A stretch of DNA of 47,704 nt, taken from assembly GCA_016176405.1 (NCBI GenBank), contig JACOXG010000014.1, forward strand, positions 1-47,704, in the 5' to 3' direction. This DNA is from Candidatus Daviesbacteria bacterium. GTDB taxonomy: Bacteria; Patescibacteriota; Microgenomatia; Daviesbacterales; UBA10151. The notes beneath the pieces were generated by a model. That model worked only from the letters and a program-made list of their open reading frames with translations. It was not told the DNA's origin and did not search any database. Positions 1-8,206 of the stretch are shown here, one piece after another. A program made the position numbers and the translations under genes. Numbering within the stretch: position 1 is the stretch's first letter; each line of letters opens with the position of its first letter.

Positions 1-119
1 ACCATTTTTTTCTGCTTGACTACCTTAAGTCCTACTTTCTTATATCTTTTGATAATCTCCTCTGCCAAATTCCTCTCCATGGCATCTGGTTTGATGAGGA
101 TCAATGTTCTTTGTACCAT
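1..119 (-). CDS. ndk: Nucleoside diphosphate kinase, N-terminal part (runs off the window)
   Basis: Ndk transfers the gamma phosphate between nucleoside triphosphates and diphosphates in the cytoplasm. Reading the minus strand from an ATG at 119 gives about 39 residues beginning MVQRTLILIKPDAMERN, which matches the hallmark N-terminus of Ndk (TL.LIKPDA.ER), followed by the EEIIKRYKKVGLKVV helix and strand. The catalytic histidine lies beyond the window edge, so activity cannot be judged. The gene reads left out of the window, and its start is about 90 bases from the stop of the metallophosphoesterase gene, so the two may be co-transcribed. The family call is firm despite the short length. Confidence 0.85.
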   Translation of the reverse strand, partial: MVQRTLILIKPDAMERNLAEEIIKRYKKVGLKVVKQKKM

Positions 120-145
120 ATTCGAATGATTATATCTAAAAATAG

Positions 146-215
146 TGACTAGAGTCTAGAGTCAAGTGTCTAGATTTTTTTTCCTAGACTCTAGATTCTA
201 GCGACTAGACTCTAG
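146..215. repeat. CTAG-rich intergenic repeat supplying a stop codon
   Basis: This stretch is built from overlapping copies and inversions of the word GACTCTAGA/TCTAGAGTC, around a run of T at 173-182. Its right end contains the CTAG whose minus-strand TAG is the stop codon of the metallophosphoesterase gene. A closely similar word series occurs in frame inside rho (33031-33060). It can fold as a hairpin and may double as a terminator. Confidence 0.6.
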
Positions 216-1255
216 TTTATCTCTACATCTTCAATAGTGGTAGAACCATCCTCATAAGCAGACACTATGGCAAAGCGAGGCAGTTGAGGATTTCTTAAGG
301 AAGTAATAGCTCCAATGGTTACCATTTCCAATTTAGTTTCTGGTTCCTGATATTCACTAAAATAGTGAGTATCTCCAGCAAAAATCTTTTTCACCCGATA
401 TTGGGACAGTTTTGAGATGAGATTTTTGGCCTGATCCTTCAAGGATACCTCCACTCTACCCATGACATGATCTGATGAGGGATGAAGAAGCGGCTCATGC
501 AGAAAAACTAAAATATGCTCACTATTAGCTGAGGCACTGTTTAACTCAGATTCCAGCCAACTCAACTGACTATCATCCAAACCTCGGTAATTATCACTAT
601 TATAGATAAGGATCAAACGAAAAGTTGATTCAGTAAAAGATTGATAAGATGGTCCAAAGATTTGCCTGAAATTCTCATTTGGTGAAAGGGACCTATTTCG
701 AGAATCCCAAAGGTCATGATCACCAGGCACCAAAAAATATATTAAACCAGTTTTATCCAACTCCAACTTGGCTTGTTTTAATTCATCCAAAGTACCTACT
801 TCCGTATAATCTCCCAAGCCAATCACAAATTTAAGATTTTTTTCCTCCTTAGCTTGTTTAAGAGCTTTGGCTAAATTGGCATTATCCGAGTGAGAATCGG
901 CAATCAGCATAAAGCTGAATAAATACTTAGGGGTTTTAGGAGTGTTAGGTGTGGGTTGGCTTTGTGGCACAACATGAGGCTGGGTTTGTAATTGGCCTAA
1001 AATATCTTTCTGGGAATCCTTGGCTATCAAAGTTGTTAAAAAGGCAGGCAGGAATTTCTCAAAATTATTTGAACTAACCAGTTGAGAAATTAGGCTCTGC
1101 GGATTCATTTTGACAGGATCAAGACCGGAAAAATGCTTATAAGCAGAATAGATCCCTGCCAAAAGCACCACAAAAATAACTAGGCTTAAGGTCAACCTAA
1201 ATATAACAAACAGTATATTAGTATGTCTTCTACCTTTATTATGTCTTCCGAACAT
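212..1255 (-). CDS. Membrane-anchored calcineurin-like metallophosphoesterase
   Basis: This is a predicted metal-dependent phosphoesterase whose substrate cannot be told from sequence. I chose the ATG at 1255 (protein begins MFGRHNKGRR) because the longer open frame runs back through argS. Residues 14-35 form one membrane segment (LFVIFRLTLSLVIFVVLLAG), so the catalytic part probably faces outside. The metallophosphoesterase motifs appear in order: ADSH (D-x-H), GLGD, VPGDHD, FLHEP and AGDTH (the GHxH equivalent). Together they supply the two-metal ligands. A Pro/Thr-rich linker separates the membrane anchor from the catalytic domain. The gene follows argS on the same strand, with a 34-bp palindrome at the junction. 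The family is clear; the function is not. Confidence 0.8.
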   Translation of the reverse strand: MFGRHNKGRRHTNILFVIFRLTLSLVIFVVLLAGIYSAYKHFSGLDPVKMNPQSLISQLVSSNNFEKFLPAFLTTLIAKDSQKDILGQLQTQPHVVPQSQPTPNTPKTPKYLFSFMLIADSHSDNANLAKALKQAKEEKNLKFVIGLGDYTEVGTLDELKQAKLELDKTGLIYFLVPGDHDLWDSRNRSLSPNENFRQIFGPSYQSFTESTFRLILIYNSDNYRGLDDSQLSWLESELNSASANSEHILVFLHEPLLHPSSDHVMGRVEVSLKDQAKNLISKLSQYRVKKIFAGDTHYFSEYQEPETKLEMVTIGAITSLRNPQLPRFAIVSAYEDGSTTIEDVEIN

Positions 1256-1283
1256 CTTATCCTTCGACTCGCTCCGCTCGCTC

Positions 1284-1317
1284 AGGATGTGATCCGCCAG
1301 CTGGCGGATCACATCCT
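1284..1317. repeat. 34-bp perfect palindrome at the argS stop
   Basis: The half-site AGGATGTGATCCGCCAG is followed at once by its exact reverse complement, with no loop. The centre is between 1300 and 1301. The right arm covers the last sense codons and TGA of argS. To its left lies a REP-like word (ccttcgactcgctccgctcg). No T-run follows, so it is not a classical terminator, although it could end or stabilise the argS transcript. Confidence 0.85.
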
Positions 1318-2901
1318 TTCTGGAGCAGAAACTCCTAAAAGATTCAAAGTATTGGCCAAGGTGATCTTTGCAGCTTGAACCAGACTGATACGACCCCTCT
1401 GTAACGGTTCTGTTTCCGCGGCTAAAACAGGGCAATATTCATAGAATCTGTGGAATAAATCAGCCAAAGTGATGGCATATTCAGTCAACTGATGAACTTG
1501 TAAATTGTTGGCCAGCTCTGCCACTAAATCTGGAAAAGTTAGCAAATGTTTAATTAAGCCTATCTCTGTTGGATCTGCTAACAAACTATAATCCACCTCA
1601 TCTGGCTCTTTTTTAGTCTTAACCAGGATATTATTCATCCTGGCATGAGCATATTGGACATAATATACGGGATTATGAGATGATTGCTCCTTTAGAAGCT
1701 CTAAATCAAAATCCATGTGAGTTTGCGGGGCAAACCTTAATAGGTAAAACCTAAAAGCATCAACCCCCACCTCGTCTAAAACCTCCCTGGCTGTAATGTA
1801 ATTGCCAGCCCTCTTACTCATCTTTATGACTTCTGTCCCTCTCTTTATTCTGACATATTGATAAAGCACAAATTTCAGTTTATCAGGATCAAAACCTAGG
1901 GCAGATACAGCTGCCTGAAGCCTGGGAACATGCCCATGATGATTGGCTCCAAACACATCTACAATCACTTCAGCTCCGGATTCAAATTTTTGTTTATGGT
2001 AGACAATATCAGCAGTAAAATAAGTAAAACCTCCATCAGATTTACGGATCACAGTTTCCCTATCTTTTAAAAATTCATCATTTGGAGCCAGCCATAAAGC
2101 TCCCCCTTTTTCCTTAACTACACCCGCCTCTTGAAGCTGCTCTATGGCCTGGGGAGCATCTTTCCTGAGTTCAGATTCCTTAACAATCAGGTCAAACTTA
2201 ATGCCCATGGCACCAACATCAGTCATAATTTCCTCATATAATAGATCAACTGCCATCTTACCTACTTCTTCATCAGATTCTCCTTCCGCTCTAATTTTAT
2301 TTGCTAATTCATTAACATATTCCCCTTGATATTGAAAATCTTTCCCAACTTTATCCCCAATTTTGGCTTTAATAGTTGCTCCTAAAGCTTTGACTTGTTC
2401 CCCAACATCATTGTGAATATATTCCCTTAAAACTTCATAACCCAAAGATTCTAAAACATTGGCAATTACATCTCCTAAAGGTCCACCCCTAGCATTTCCC
2501 ATATGCAAAGGTCCGGTTGGATTGGCAGAAACATACTCTACTCTAATCTTTTTTCCTTTGCCAAAATTTGACTTACCAAAGTCCTCGCCTTTTTCTAAAA
2601 CTTCCTGTAGGTCTTTTACTAAGCTTTCTATTTTTATAAAAAAATTAATAAAGCCTTCGCCGGCTACTTCTGCCTTATCCAAGTAGTCAGGGGTACCAAA
2701 TTTACTCAAAATTTTGTTAGCAAAATCTTTTGGGGATTGCTTACCAGATGGAAGCTTCAGTTTAGCAAGCTGTAAGGCCAAATTTGTACTGTAGTCCCCA
2801 AATTGGGGGTTTTTTGAACTATTACAAACTATATCAGTTTTTGGATACCTTAGACTTTCGATTGCTTTCTTTAGATCCGCTAAAATTAAATTCTTTACCA
2901 T
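1309..2901 (-). CDS. argS: Arginyl-tRNA synthetase
   Basis: ArgS charges tRNA-Arg with arginine in the cytoplasm, with ATP activation on a class I Rossmann fold. The 530-residue protein has the N-terminal ArgS-specific domain, the HIGH-type signature in SANPTGPLHMGNARGG, a KMSKS-type loop (IKMSKRAGN) and the anticodon-binding helical domain near the C-terminus. It ends with APERM, the usual ArgS tail. Length is normal or slightly short for the family. The start is an ATG followed by VKNLIL. The stop codon is embedded in a perfect 34-bp palindrome. No key residue appears to be missing. Confidence 0.97.
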   Translation of the reverse strand: MVKNLILADLKKAIESLRYPKTDIVCNSSKNPQFGDYSTNLALQLAKLKLPSGKQSPKDFANKILSKFGTPDYLDKAEVAGEGFINFFIKIESLVKDLQEVLEKGEDFGKSNFGKGKKIRVEYVSANPTGPLHMGNARGGPLGDVIANVLESLGYEVLREYIHNDVGEQVKALGATIKAKIGDKVGKDFQYQGEYVNELANKIRAEGESDEEVGKMAVDLLYEEIMTDVGAMGIKFDLIVKESELRKDAPQAIEQLQEAGVVKEKGGALWLAPNDEFLKDRETVIRKSDGGFTYFTADIVYHKQKFESGAEVIVDVFGANHHGHVPRLQAAVSALGFDPDKLKFVLYQYVRIKRGTEVIKMSKRAGNYITAREVLDEVGVDAFRFYLLRFAPQTHMDFDLELLKEQSSHNPVYYVQYAHARMNNILVKTKKEPDEVDYSLLADPTEIGLIKHLLTFPDLVAELANNLQVHQLTEYAITLADLFHRFYEYCPVLAAETEPLQRGRISLVQAAKITLANTLNLLGVSAPERM

Positions 2902-2933
2902 AGTTTAATAATAACATAATTTCAGATGTGAGA

Positions 2934-3031
2934 GGTTAGAAGTGAGAAGATGGATTATTGAAATGAGAAGTGAGATTAATCCCACATAACACTTCATTAT
3001 CTATATTCCCATATCCCACCTCTCACTTCTT
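2934..3031. repeat. GTGAG/CTCAC palindromic repeat between comEC and argS
   Basis: The left part reads as purine-rich GTGAGAGG and GAAGTGAGAAG words, and the right part gives their reverse complement (CCCACCTCTCACTTCT). The right end supplies the TGA stop of the ComEC gene. Related elements lie in frame in the fibre gene at 5630-5726 and in rho at 32911-33000. Together with the flanking bases this covers the whole argS/comEC gap. Confidence 0.65.
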
Positions 3032-3991
3032 TCTATTAATTGCAATTAAAAATCCTCCTAATACCAAATAATATCCCACCCAGACTACCCAAATTTTCTC
3101 CCCCACATACTCCCAGGCAAAAGGTAAAGAAGCAAAAAATTGGACAATGTAAATAAAGTAAGTTAAAAAGATATTGGCAAAAAATCCCATTACTTGTCCC
3201 AACCCGGTACCAATTAAACCGGCCATTATAGTAATTAGTCCCAAAACCATGATGATTGGGACAGTCCAGCCAACCGCCAGATTAGCAAAAATTCCCACAA
3301 TTGACAGTTGATGAAAATTTTGGGCAATAATGGGTATGACCATCAGTTGTGCTCCCAAGGTTATTGCCAAATCTTGACCAATCAGTGGCAGTGATCTCAA
3401 AAACTTCAACAGGATGGGAGAAATAACCACCAGTCCCAAGGTAGCCATAAAAGATAGCTGAAAAGACAAATCAAGCAACCATCTAGGGTTAATCAAAAGC
3501 ATCAAGGCGGCAGTGATAGTTAAAACCCTTAAACCATCATGCTCCCTACCCATGATTTGAGCTAAAAAGGCCAGGGACACCATAATGGCAGCTCTCACCA
3601 CCGGCACATCTGCTCCTGTTAGCAAAGTGTAGAAAATGATTGCCAAAAAAGACAAACTGATGGCTAGCCTTCTCTTGATTAAACCAGATAGCGCTAGGAA
3701 AAAACCAGCCACCATGCTCAAATTCTGGCCAGATACCACCACTATATGCAGAGTTGAAGTATCTCTTAAAGCCAATCTCAAACCTGTTGGCAAATCTTTT
3801 TTCTCACCCAAGACAATGCCGGACAGAAGCTGAGCCTGGGGCGAAGGCAGCAAATTAGTGATAATTGCATCCATTGCTTCTCGCTGATCTTTAAATAGAT
3901 CAACTGTTAATTCCCAGCCGCCTTGTTGCCAACGAACCAAATATATCAAGATATAAAGAAGTATAGAAACTATGATCGGTAATTTAGACAT
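3023..3991 (-). CDS. comEC: ComEC/Rec2-type competence membrane channel, core domain only
   Basis: ComEC forms the inner-membrane channel that takes up single-stranded DNA during natural transformation. The 322-residue protein is almost entirely membrane segments and carries the Competence-domain (PF03772-type) features: LLSGIVLGEKKDLP, HIVVVSGQNLSMVAGF, the DVPVVRAAIM segment and DLSFQLSFMATLGLV. It lacks both the N-terminal OB-like domain and the C-terminal metallo-beta-lactamase domain of full-length ComEC. It is therefore a minimal form, as is frequent in Patescibacteria. It abuts comEA directly (stop to start with no gap), so the pair is translated together. The DNA nuclease function, if any, would have to come from elsewhere. 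Confidence 0.9.
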   Translation of the reverse strand: MSKLPIIVSILLYILIYLVRWQQGGWELTVDLFKDQREAMDAIITNLLPSPQAQLLSGIVLGEKKDLPTGLRLALRDTSTLHIVVVSGQNLSMVAGFFLALSGLIKRRLAISLSFLAIIFYTLLTGADVPVVRAAIMVSLAFLAQIMGREHDGLRVLTITAALMLLINPRWLLDLSFQLSFMATLGLVVISPILLKFLRSLPLIGQDLAITLGAQLMVIPIIAQNFHQLSIVGIFANLAVGWTVPIIMVLGLITIMAGLIGTGLGQVMGFFANIFLTYFIYIVQFFASLPFAWEYVGEKIWVVWVGYYLVLGGFLIAINRKK

Positions 3992-4546
3992 TTAAAACAC
4001 GGAGATGGAGTTTTTAATCTTTTCAAACACAGTTTTACTGACTAATTTTCTGATCAACAGATCGTCTATTTTTTGATAAGGCCTATCTGAAATTATTTTG
4101 GCAGCTGTGACAGGGCCTATTCCTGGTAAAGCTTCTAGTTCAGCCTGAGAGGCAGTATTAATATTGACCTGGGCAGACTGATCAACAGTGACCCCAAAAA
4201 TGGCCCCAGTCTCTCCTTCCATAGGAATATAAATTTTCATCCCATCAGATAATTTTTGGGCCATATTGACACGCTTGGATAGATATGGCTGGCTGGCTAA
4301 CTCGGAAATTCCGCCAGCTGCTTTAATAGCATCTTCCACCCTATCTCCCTCTTTTAACTGATAAACTCCAGGGTTATTGACTGCCCCTGATACATCAACA
4401 GAGATGGTTTTTTGAACCCCCACCACACTCTCTTTGGGAAAATTCTCAGATTGTTTGTTGAAGGTTGAGGAAAATATCCAACCTCCAATAATTAAAATTA
4501 AGCCTACTCCAGCTAACGCGAGGGGGATTTTAAATTTATCTAACAT
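3992..4546 (-). CDS. comEA: ComEA-like DNA receptor (SLBB plus helix-hairpin-helix)
   Basis: ComEA binds double-stranded DNA outside the membrane and passes it to ComEC. I chose the ATG at 4546 (MLDKFKIPLALAG), which puts a membrane anchor at residues 7-25. After it comes a SLBB-like domain (VDVSGAVNNPGVYQL) and a C-terminal double helix-hairpin-helix with the classic VNINTASQAELEALPGIGP, the ComEA signature. A longer frame would start at 4594 and overlap the SprT-like gene more. The chosen start still overlaps that gene by 11 bases, suggesting translational coupling. ComEC follows immediately, as in a normal com operon. Confidence 0.93.
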   Translation of the reverse strand: MLDKFKIPLALAGVGLILIIGGWIFSSTFNKQSENFPKESVVGVQKTISVDVSGAVNNPGVYQLKEGDRVEDAIKAAGGISELASQPYLSKRVNMAQKLSDGMKIYIPMEGETGAIFGVTVDQSAQVNINTASQAELEALPGIGPVTAAKIISDRPYQKIDDLLIRKLVSKTVFEKIKNSISVF

Positions 4547-4958
4547 ATCTACTAAGCTTAGCACGGTAATTCTTAACCCATGCTCTATAAGCATCGTATA
4601 GCTTAACCATGCCTCGCTCTTTCATTTCTTGATTAACTATCCCTCCGGCATGAGGATACTTATGCAGTCTTTCTCTTTTGGAGGAAAAACCGTGGGTGTA
4701 GTGAACCAGTTCATGAGCAATGGTATTATCTACTACAGCGGTGGGAATCTGGGGATTTTTAAACATGCCTGTAATGGTAATATAAGTCTTGCCACTTTTG
4801 CGATTAAGCCTAATTGAACCTAAACGGAAGCGGGAGTAACGGCCAAATCTGATAAAAGTGGGGTTGGTTTGCGGAACGTCTGAAAAATAAGTTGACCAGA
4901 TAAAATCTAACCTGGAGAGTAACCAGTTGTCATTGCGGGTGGAAGTGGACTGTGGCAT
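4536..4958 (-). CDS. SprT-like zinc metallopeptidase
   Basis: The 140-residue protein carries HELVHYTHGF, an HExxH zinc motif in a SprT/WLM-like setting, preceded by LGSIRLNRKSGKTYITI and VVDNTIAHE. SprT-family proteins act on DNA-protein crosslinks or are of unknown role in bacteria. The C-terminal half is short and lysine/arginine rich, and it lacks the cysteine zinc-ribbon seen in many SprT proteins. The third zinc ligand may be one of the later histidines (RLHKYPHAGG). It overlaps comEA by 11 bases and probably belongs to the same transcript, though a link to competence is only inferred from position. Confidence 0.7.
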   Translation of the reverse strand: MPQSTSTRNDNWLLSRLDFIWSTYFSDVPQTNPTFIRFGRYSRFRLGSIRLNRKSGKTYITITGMFKNPQIPTAVVDNTIAHELVHYTHGFSSKRERLHKYPHAGGIVNQEMKERGMVKLYDAYRAWVKNYRAKLSRYVR

Positions 4959-5002
4959 AGCCCCATTATATGTCTCTTACCCTTTTATTACAAGACCCTA
5001 AC

Positions 5003-7669
5003 TTATCTCTTATCCTCAGTTTCATTAATCATCAGCCAATCAAAATCTATATCATTCTCAGCCTCCTTGGGAGAAGAAACTCGAAATCTCTTGCCTTTTT
5101 CCTTCTCGGTGACAGCCAAAACTAAATTAGTATTAGAGGTGGGGGTAATTAAAATCCTGGAAGTGGGCTCAACTAGCGGATTTTCTACATCTAAAAATGT
5201 CTGCCCAGCTAAAATCTTGCCTGAACCAGAGATTTTATTAGCCACCACTCTAAACTGCGCCACAGTCACCATTTCCGCTCTTAGATGACCATTCTTATCC
5301 ACTGTCACCAGACCATTAAACAAATCTAGCTGTTCTGCTAAGGGAGAATTTTGTAAATAAAGAGTGCCCATAGCATTAATAGAGTTTGTTGTCAAAGATA
5401 AAGATCCATCTACAACCAGCTCACCAGCCACCAGAGTATCTGCCAGGGTACTTTTCCCCAGTACCTTAAAATTATCAGCAATTTCAGCCTCGTAGGCGGT
5501 TAAAGCCCCTAAAATATTGGCATCAGAGGTAATATCAATATTAGCTAACTTAGCTGAATCTGTGGCCAGCAGGATATCAGGAGGGGTAAGATCAAGTTGT
5601 GATACGTCAGTCAATTCAGCAGACTGTGTAGATGTGAGAGGTGAGATATGGGAAGTGAGATCTTGAGGTGAGATATTTTGACTCTCACTTCCCACCTCAT
5701 TATCCAGCTTCTCATTTCCCACATCTAATTTCTCTTCTAACTCACTCATTCTTTCCTCCAGCGAGGCAATTTTACTCGATAGGTCAATCTCATCATTCAT
5801 CACCAGCTGATCAACCTTAATCTTTGGCATAAGCAGATTGCCTTGATCATCTAATGACAATGAGGCTAGAAAATTATTTGGATCAGCATAACCTACCCTC
5901 ACAAATACCAGGATTTTGCCACACTTCACCTCCGAGGTGAGCTGAGTTGATTCTTGGCACACCTCGGAGGTGGCGCCCTCAAAAGATTCCAGGGCTTTTC
6001 CCAATACTTCACCAGCTTGGGTGGCTTTCATAGCCACGCCTGGAATAGAAGATGAGGTTAAATAATCTCCTATCTCAATTGGCCCATTCTCCGCAGATAC
6101 CTTAATCAACACTCTTCCAGCCAAAGCCACTGGCTTTTGCCTGACAATTAAATCCATCCTGCTCAGATCATAACCTAAAACTGCTCCAGGTTTAGTAGAG
6201 ACCACTCCTAGCATTCTGTTGCCAGAATCCCTGGAGGCTTTTTGGACCATATAACTAATATTTTCTATATCAGAAGATATCAACTCAACCAGGTCCGCCT
6301 CCTCGACCCCCTCCTGAACAAAATACATCTCAGCCAGATCTGCTTGTCCGGAATAAATACCAGCATCAGAATAAACTGATCCGTCGGCTGTAATTTTAAA
6401 TTTGACTGTATCTGCCCCTGAGCCATTAGCAGTATCTGATTCAATGGTAAAAATATCTGCACTTGATATAGTTTGTTGTGAATCAATGTGCACTACAGGT
6501 AAAGATGACAAACCATCATCTACAATCACCAGCTTCCCTTCCACAGGTGTGGTTGTACCAATCCCCACATTACCCGTCGGGAATACAGCTGCAAAGTTAT
6601 ATTCAGCTCCAGAGGCCTGAGCTTGTAAACCAATGGCATAAGTGAGATTGGATCCGCCAGCTTGACCTTGGGCATTAAACAATCCTGCAAAAGCTTTCTG
6701 GAATCCTGAGGAAAGATCGACCGAAGATGTCATCCCATATAAACTGCCACCTTCGCTAAAACCATTATTGATCGTTAATCCACTATTAAAATACTGATTA
6801 GCAGACCAGTTATTAGAGTGACCCATCTCTAAAGAGATAGTTAATGCCTTCTGATCAGTTTTTATTCCTAAGGCTCCATCCTCATTCTTAATATCAGCAA
6901 TATAAGTTGAACTAATGGTTAAACAATCTTTACAACCAAGCTCTCCATTATTGATAATGAGGGGTGATTGGGCTGATTTTATAGATAAGCCTGATGGCTG
7001 AGGCTGGTAAATATAGGTGGTTTGAGGAGGTGGGCTAGTGGGAGTAGGAATAAGCTCAGTTTGGATTCCATAAACCCCACCCTGCAAAGATTCAACAGTA
7101 GCTGCTAATTTGTTGATTAGGCCTAATGCCTGTTGGACTTTTTGCTCTTGAGCATCCAAGTTCATTTTCATTAGTAAAGCTATTATCACTATTAAAGTGA
7201 TTATGGTGCCACTGGAAAAAATCTTCAGCCAGGGAGGAGAAAACTTATGAATCTGAGGCTGAATGTTGGTAGCTAGCTCAATGCCCAACTCGCTTTGCAC
7301 TCTTTTGATCTCTGATCTGGTGAAACGCCTGGCACCACCCTTGGTTCTTTGGCTGTCGATCAACCCCTTTTTAGTCCAGTTTCTTAAGGTATCCTTGGAT
7401 ATTCTCAACTCATGCGCTGCTTGAGACACGCTTAGTAATCCTCTTTGTACAGGCTTAGATAAATCTAATTCTTTCTTTAAAGCCAAAAGTTCCCAGCTGT
7501 TGTATCTTCTGGCCCCACCCGGTGTACGAGATGGAATTAACTTTCCTTGTTTTTCCCAATTCCTGAGAGTATCTGGAGAAACTTGTAAAATTTTGGCTGC
7601 CTTAGAAATAGAGATAAATCTCTTGCTTGCAAGGCCTGCATAGATTTTGGGCAAAGTGTTTTTAGGCAT
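5003..7669 (-). CDS. Membrane-spanning fibre protein with two N-terminal MerR-type HTH motifs
   Basis: I start this at the ATG at 7669 (MPKNTLPKIY), giving 888 residues. The longer frame opens with a TTG that coincides with a TTGACA promoter-like hexamer. Residues 18-57 and 78-117 are two MerR/excisionase-type HTH repeats, each with a (D)TLRNW helix and a GGARR(Y/F) wing. A membrane segment follows at about 148-168, then a coiled coil and a long beta-strand-rich region with a GNVGIGTTTP fibre repeat. Near the middle of the second half is a domain beginning DLAEMY, with the core NGPIEIGDYLTSSSIPG and ending GKILVFVRVGYA. This domain also occurs in the c-like ATPase subunit and in the giant fibre protein. 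The C-terminal 200 residues are also paralogous to the giant protein. Topology implies DNA binding inside and a fibre outside. The function is unknown; a surface sensor acting directly on DNA is an inference. Confidence 0.75.
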   Translation of the reverse strand: MPKNTLPKIYAGLASKRFISISKAAKILQVSPDTLRNWEKQGKLIPSRTPGGARRYNSWELLALKKELDLSKPVQRGLLSVSQAAHELRISKDTLRNWTKKGLIDSQRTKGGARRFTRSEIKRVQSELGIELATNIQPQIHKFSPPWLKIFSSGTIITLIVIIALLMKMNLDAQEQKVQQALGLINKLAATVESLQGGVYGIQTELIPTPTSPPPQTTYIYQPQPSGLSIKSAQSPLIINNGELGCKDCLTISSTYIADIKNEDGALGIKTDQKALTISLEMGHSNNWSANQYFNSGLTINNGFSEGGSLYGMTSSVDLSSGFQKAFAGLFNAQGQAGGSNLTYAIGLQAQASGAEYNFAAVFPTGNVGIGTTTPVEGKLVIVDDGLSSLPVVHIDSQQTISSADIFTIESDTANGSGADTVKFKITADGSVYSDAGIYSGQADLAEMYFVQEGVEEADLVELISSDIENISYMVQKASRDSGNRMLGVVSTKPGAVLGYDLSRMDLIVRQKPVALAGRVLIKVSAENGPIEIGDYLTSSSIPGVAMKATQAGEVLGKALESFEGATSEVCQESTQLTSEVKCGKILVFVRVGYADPNNFLASLSLDDQGNLLMPKIKVDQLVMNDEIDLSSKIASLEERMSELEEKLDVGNEKLDNEVGSESQNISPQDLTSHISPLTSTQSAELTDVSQLDLTPPDILLATDSAKLANIDITSDANILGALTAYEAEIADNFKVLGKSTLADTLVAGELVVDGSLSLTTNSINAMGTLYLQNSPLAEQLDLFNGLVTVDKNGHLRAEMVTVAQFRVVANKISGSGKILAGQTFLDVENPLVEPTSRILITPTSNTNLVLAVTEKEKGKRFRVSSPKEAENDIDFDWLMINETEDKR
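5630..5726. repeat. Palindromic GTGAG/CTCAC element inserted in frame in the fibre gene
   Basis: The element is bounded by AGATGTG and CACATCT. It contains an inner 11-bp perfect inverted repeat (GGGAAGTGAGA at 5650-5660, TCTCACTTCCC at 5683-5693). On the coding strand it encodes the low-complexity piece LTSHISPLTS between the coiled coil and the C-terminal domain. The same element type is intergenic at 2934-3031 and in frame in rho. Confidence 0.65.
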
Positions 7670-7732
7670 AAATCTTATGAAAAAGTTAGGAAAAATTAAT
7701 AGTCTATTTACAAAACCATAACTGGATTTTTT

Positions 7733-7777
7733 TGTCAATAGATCATAAGTAGATCATTTTAAAAAGTGACTAGATCA
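7733..7777 (-). promoter_or_regulatory. Candidate promoter with three TAGATCA direct repeats
   Basis: TAGATCA occurs at 7739-7745, 7750-7756 and 7771-7777, so the starts are 11 and 21 bases apart, close to one and two helical turns. On the minus strand a TTGACA hexamer (7733-7738) lies right next to the last copy and 64 bases before the chosen ATG. A TATGAT hexamer lies between the first two copies. The regular spacing suggests binding sites for a dimeric or oligomeric regulator, possibly the MerR-type protein encoded just downstream. No -10 at ideal spacing from TTGACA was found, so the promoter part is weak. Confidence 0.4.
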
Positions 7778-7884
7778 ATTCTTTAAATGACAAATTTAAA
7801 ACATTCCTAAGGCAATTCTGTTAGAAAAATCAATTTCAGGATCAAAACTACGATGGTAAAAAAGATAAGAAATTAAACTAAGGA

Positions 7885-8160
7885 ATGAGCTTTAATAAAG
7901 ATGAGAAAATTTATCAGTTTACTTCCCCCAACTTTTTTCAACAAACTTGCGGAATAATTTATCAGTTAATTATCATAATGTTATTACAGGATTATCTCAT
8001 CAAAAAAACTCAAATATTAAAAAATGGGAAAAGGCTGTTAAAAAAATCTAAAAGCCCTATTTTAAAATTTAGCAAATTTACATTGTATCTGCTAAGTCTA
8101 GTTATGGAGCATTACTTCCTAGAAATTAGCTTGGACCCAAAAATTTTGCCAGATTATTAA
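7885..8160 (+). CDS. Doubtful small protein, 91 residues
   Basis: This is an AT-rich open frame on the plus strand in the gap of about 500 bases between the fibre gene and leuS, both of which are on the minus strand. The product is rich in Lys, Leu, Ile and Phe, with one or two short hydrophobic stretches (GIIYQLIIIMLL, LYLLSLVMEHYF). I recognise no family. The AAGGA before the ATG touches the start codon, which is too close for a normal ribosome binding site. It may be a chance open frame. Nothing else is seen in this gap apart from the TAGATCA repeats. Confidence 0.25.
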   Translation: MSFNKDEKIYQFTSPNFFQQTCGIIYQLIIIMLLQDYLIKKTQILKNGKRLLKKSKSPILKFSKFTLYLLSLVMEHYFLEISLDPKILPDY

Positions 8161-8206
8161 AAATTAACTTGGTAATCAGTTTTTTATCAGCTCAAATTCT
8201 GATTTG

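Noticed and set aside
212-1435. Longer start of the metallophosphoesterase at 1435
   Set aside because: The extra 60 residues are the argS coding strand and the palindrome read in another frame; the ATG at 1255 directly precedes the membrane anchor.
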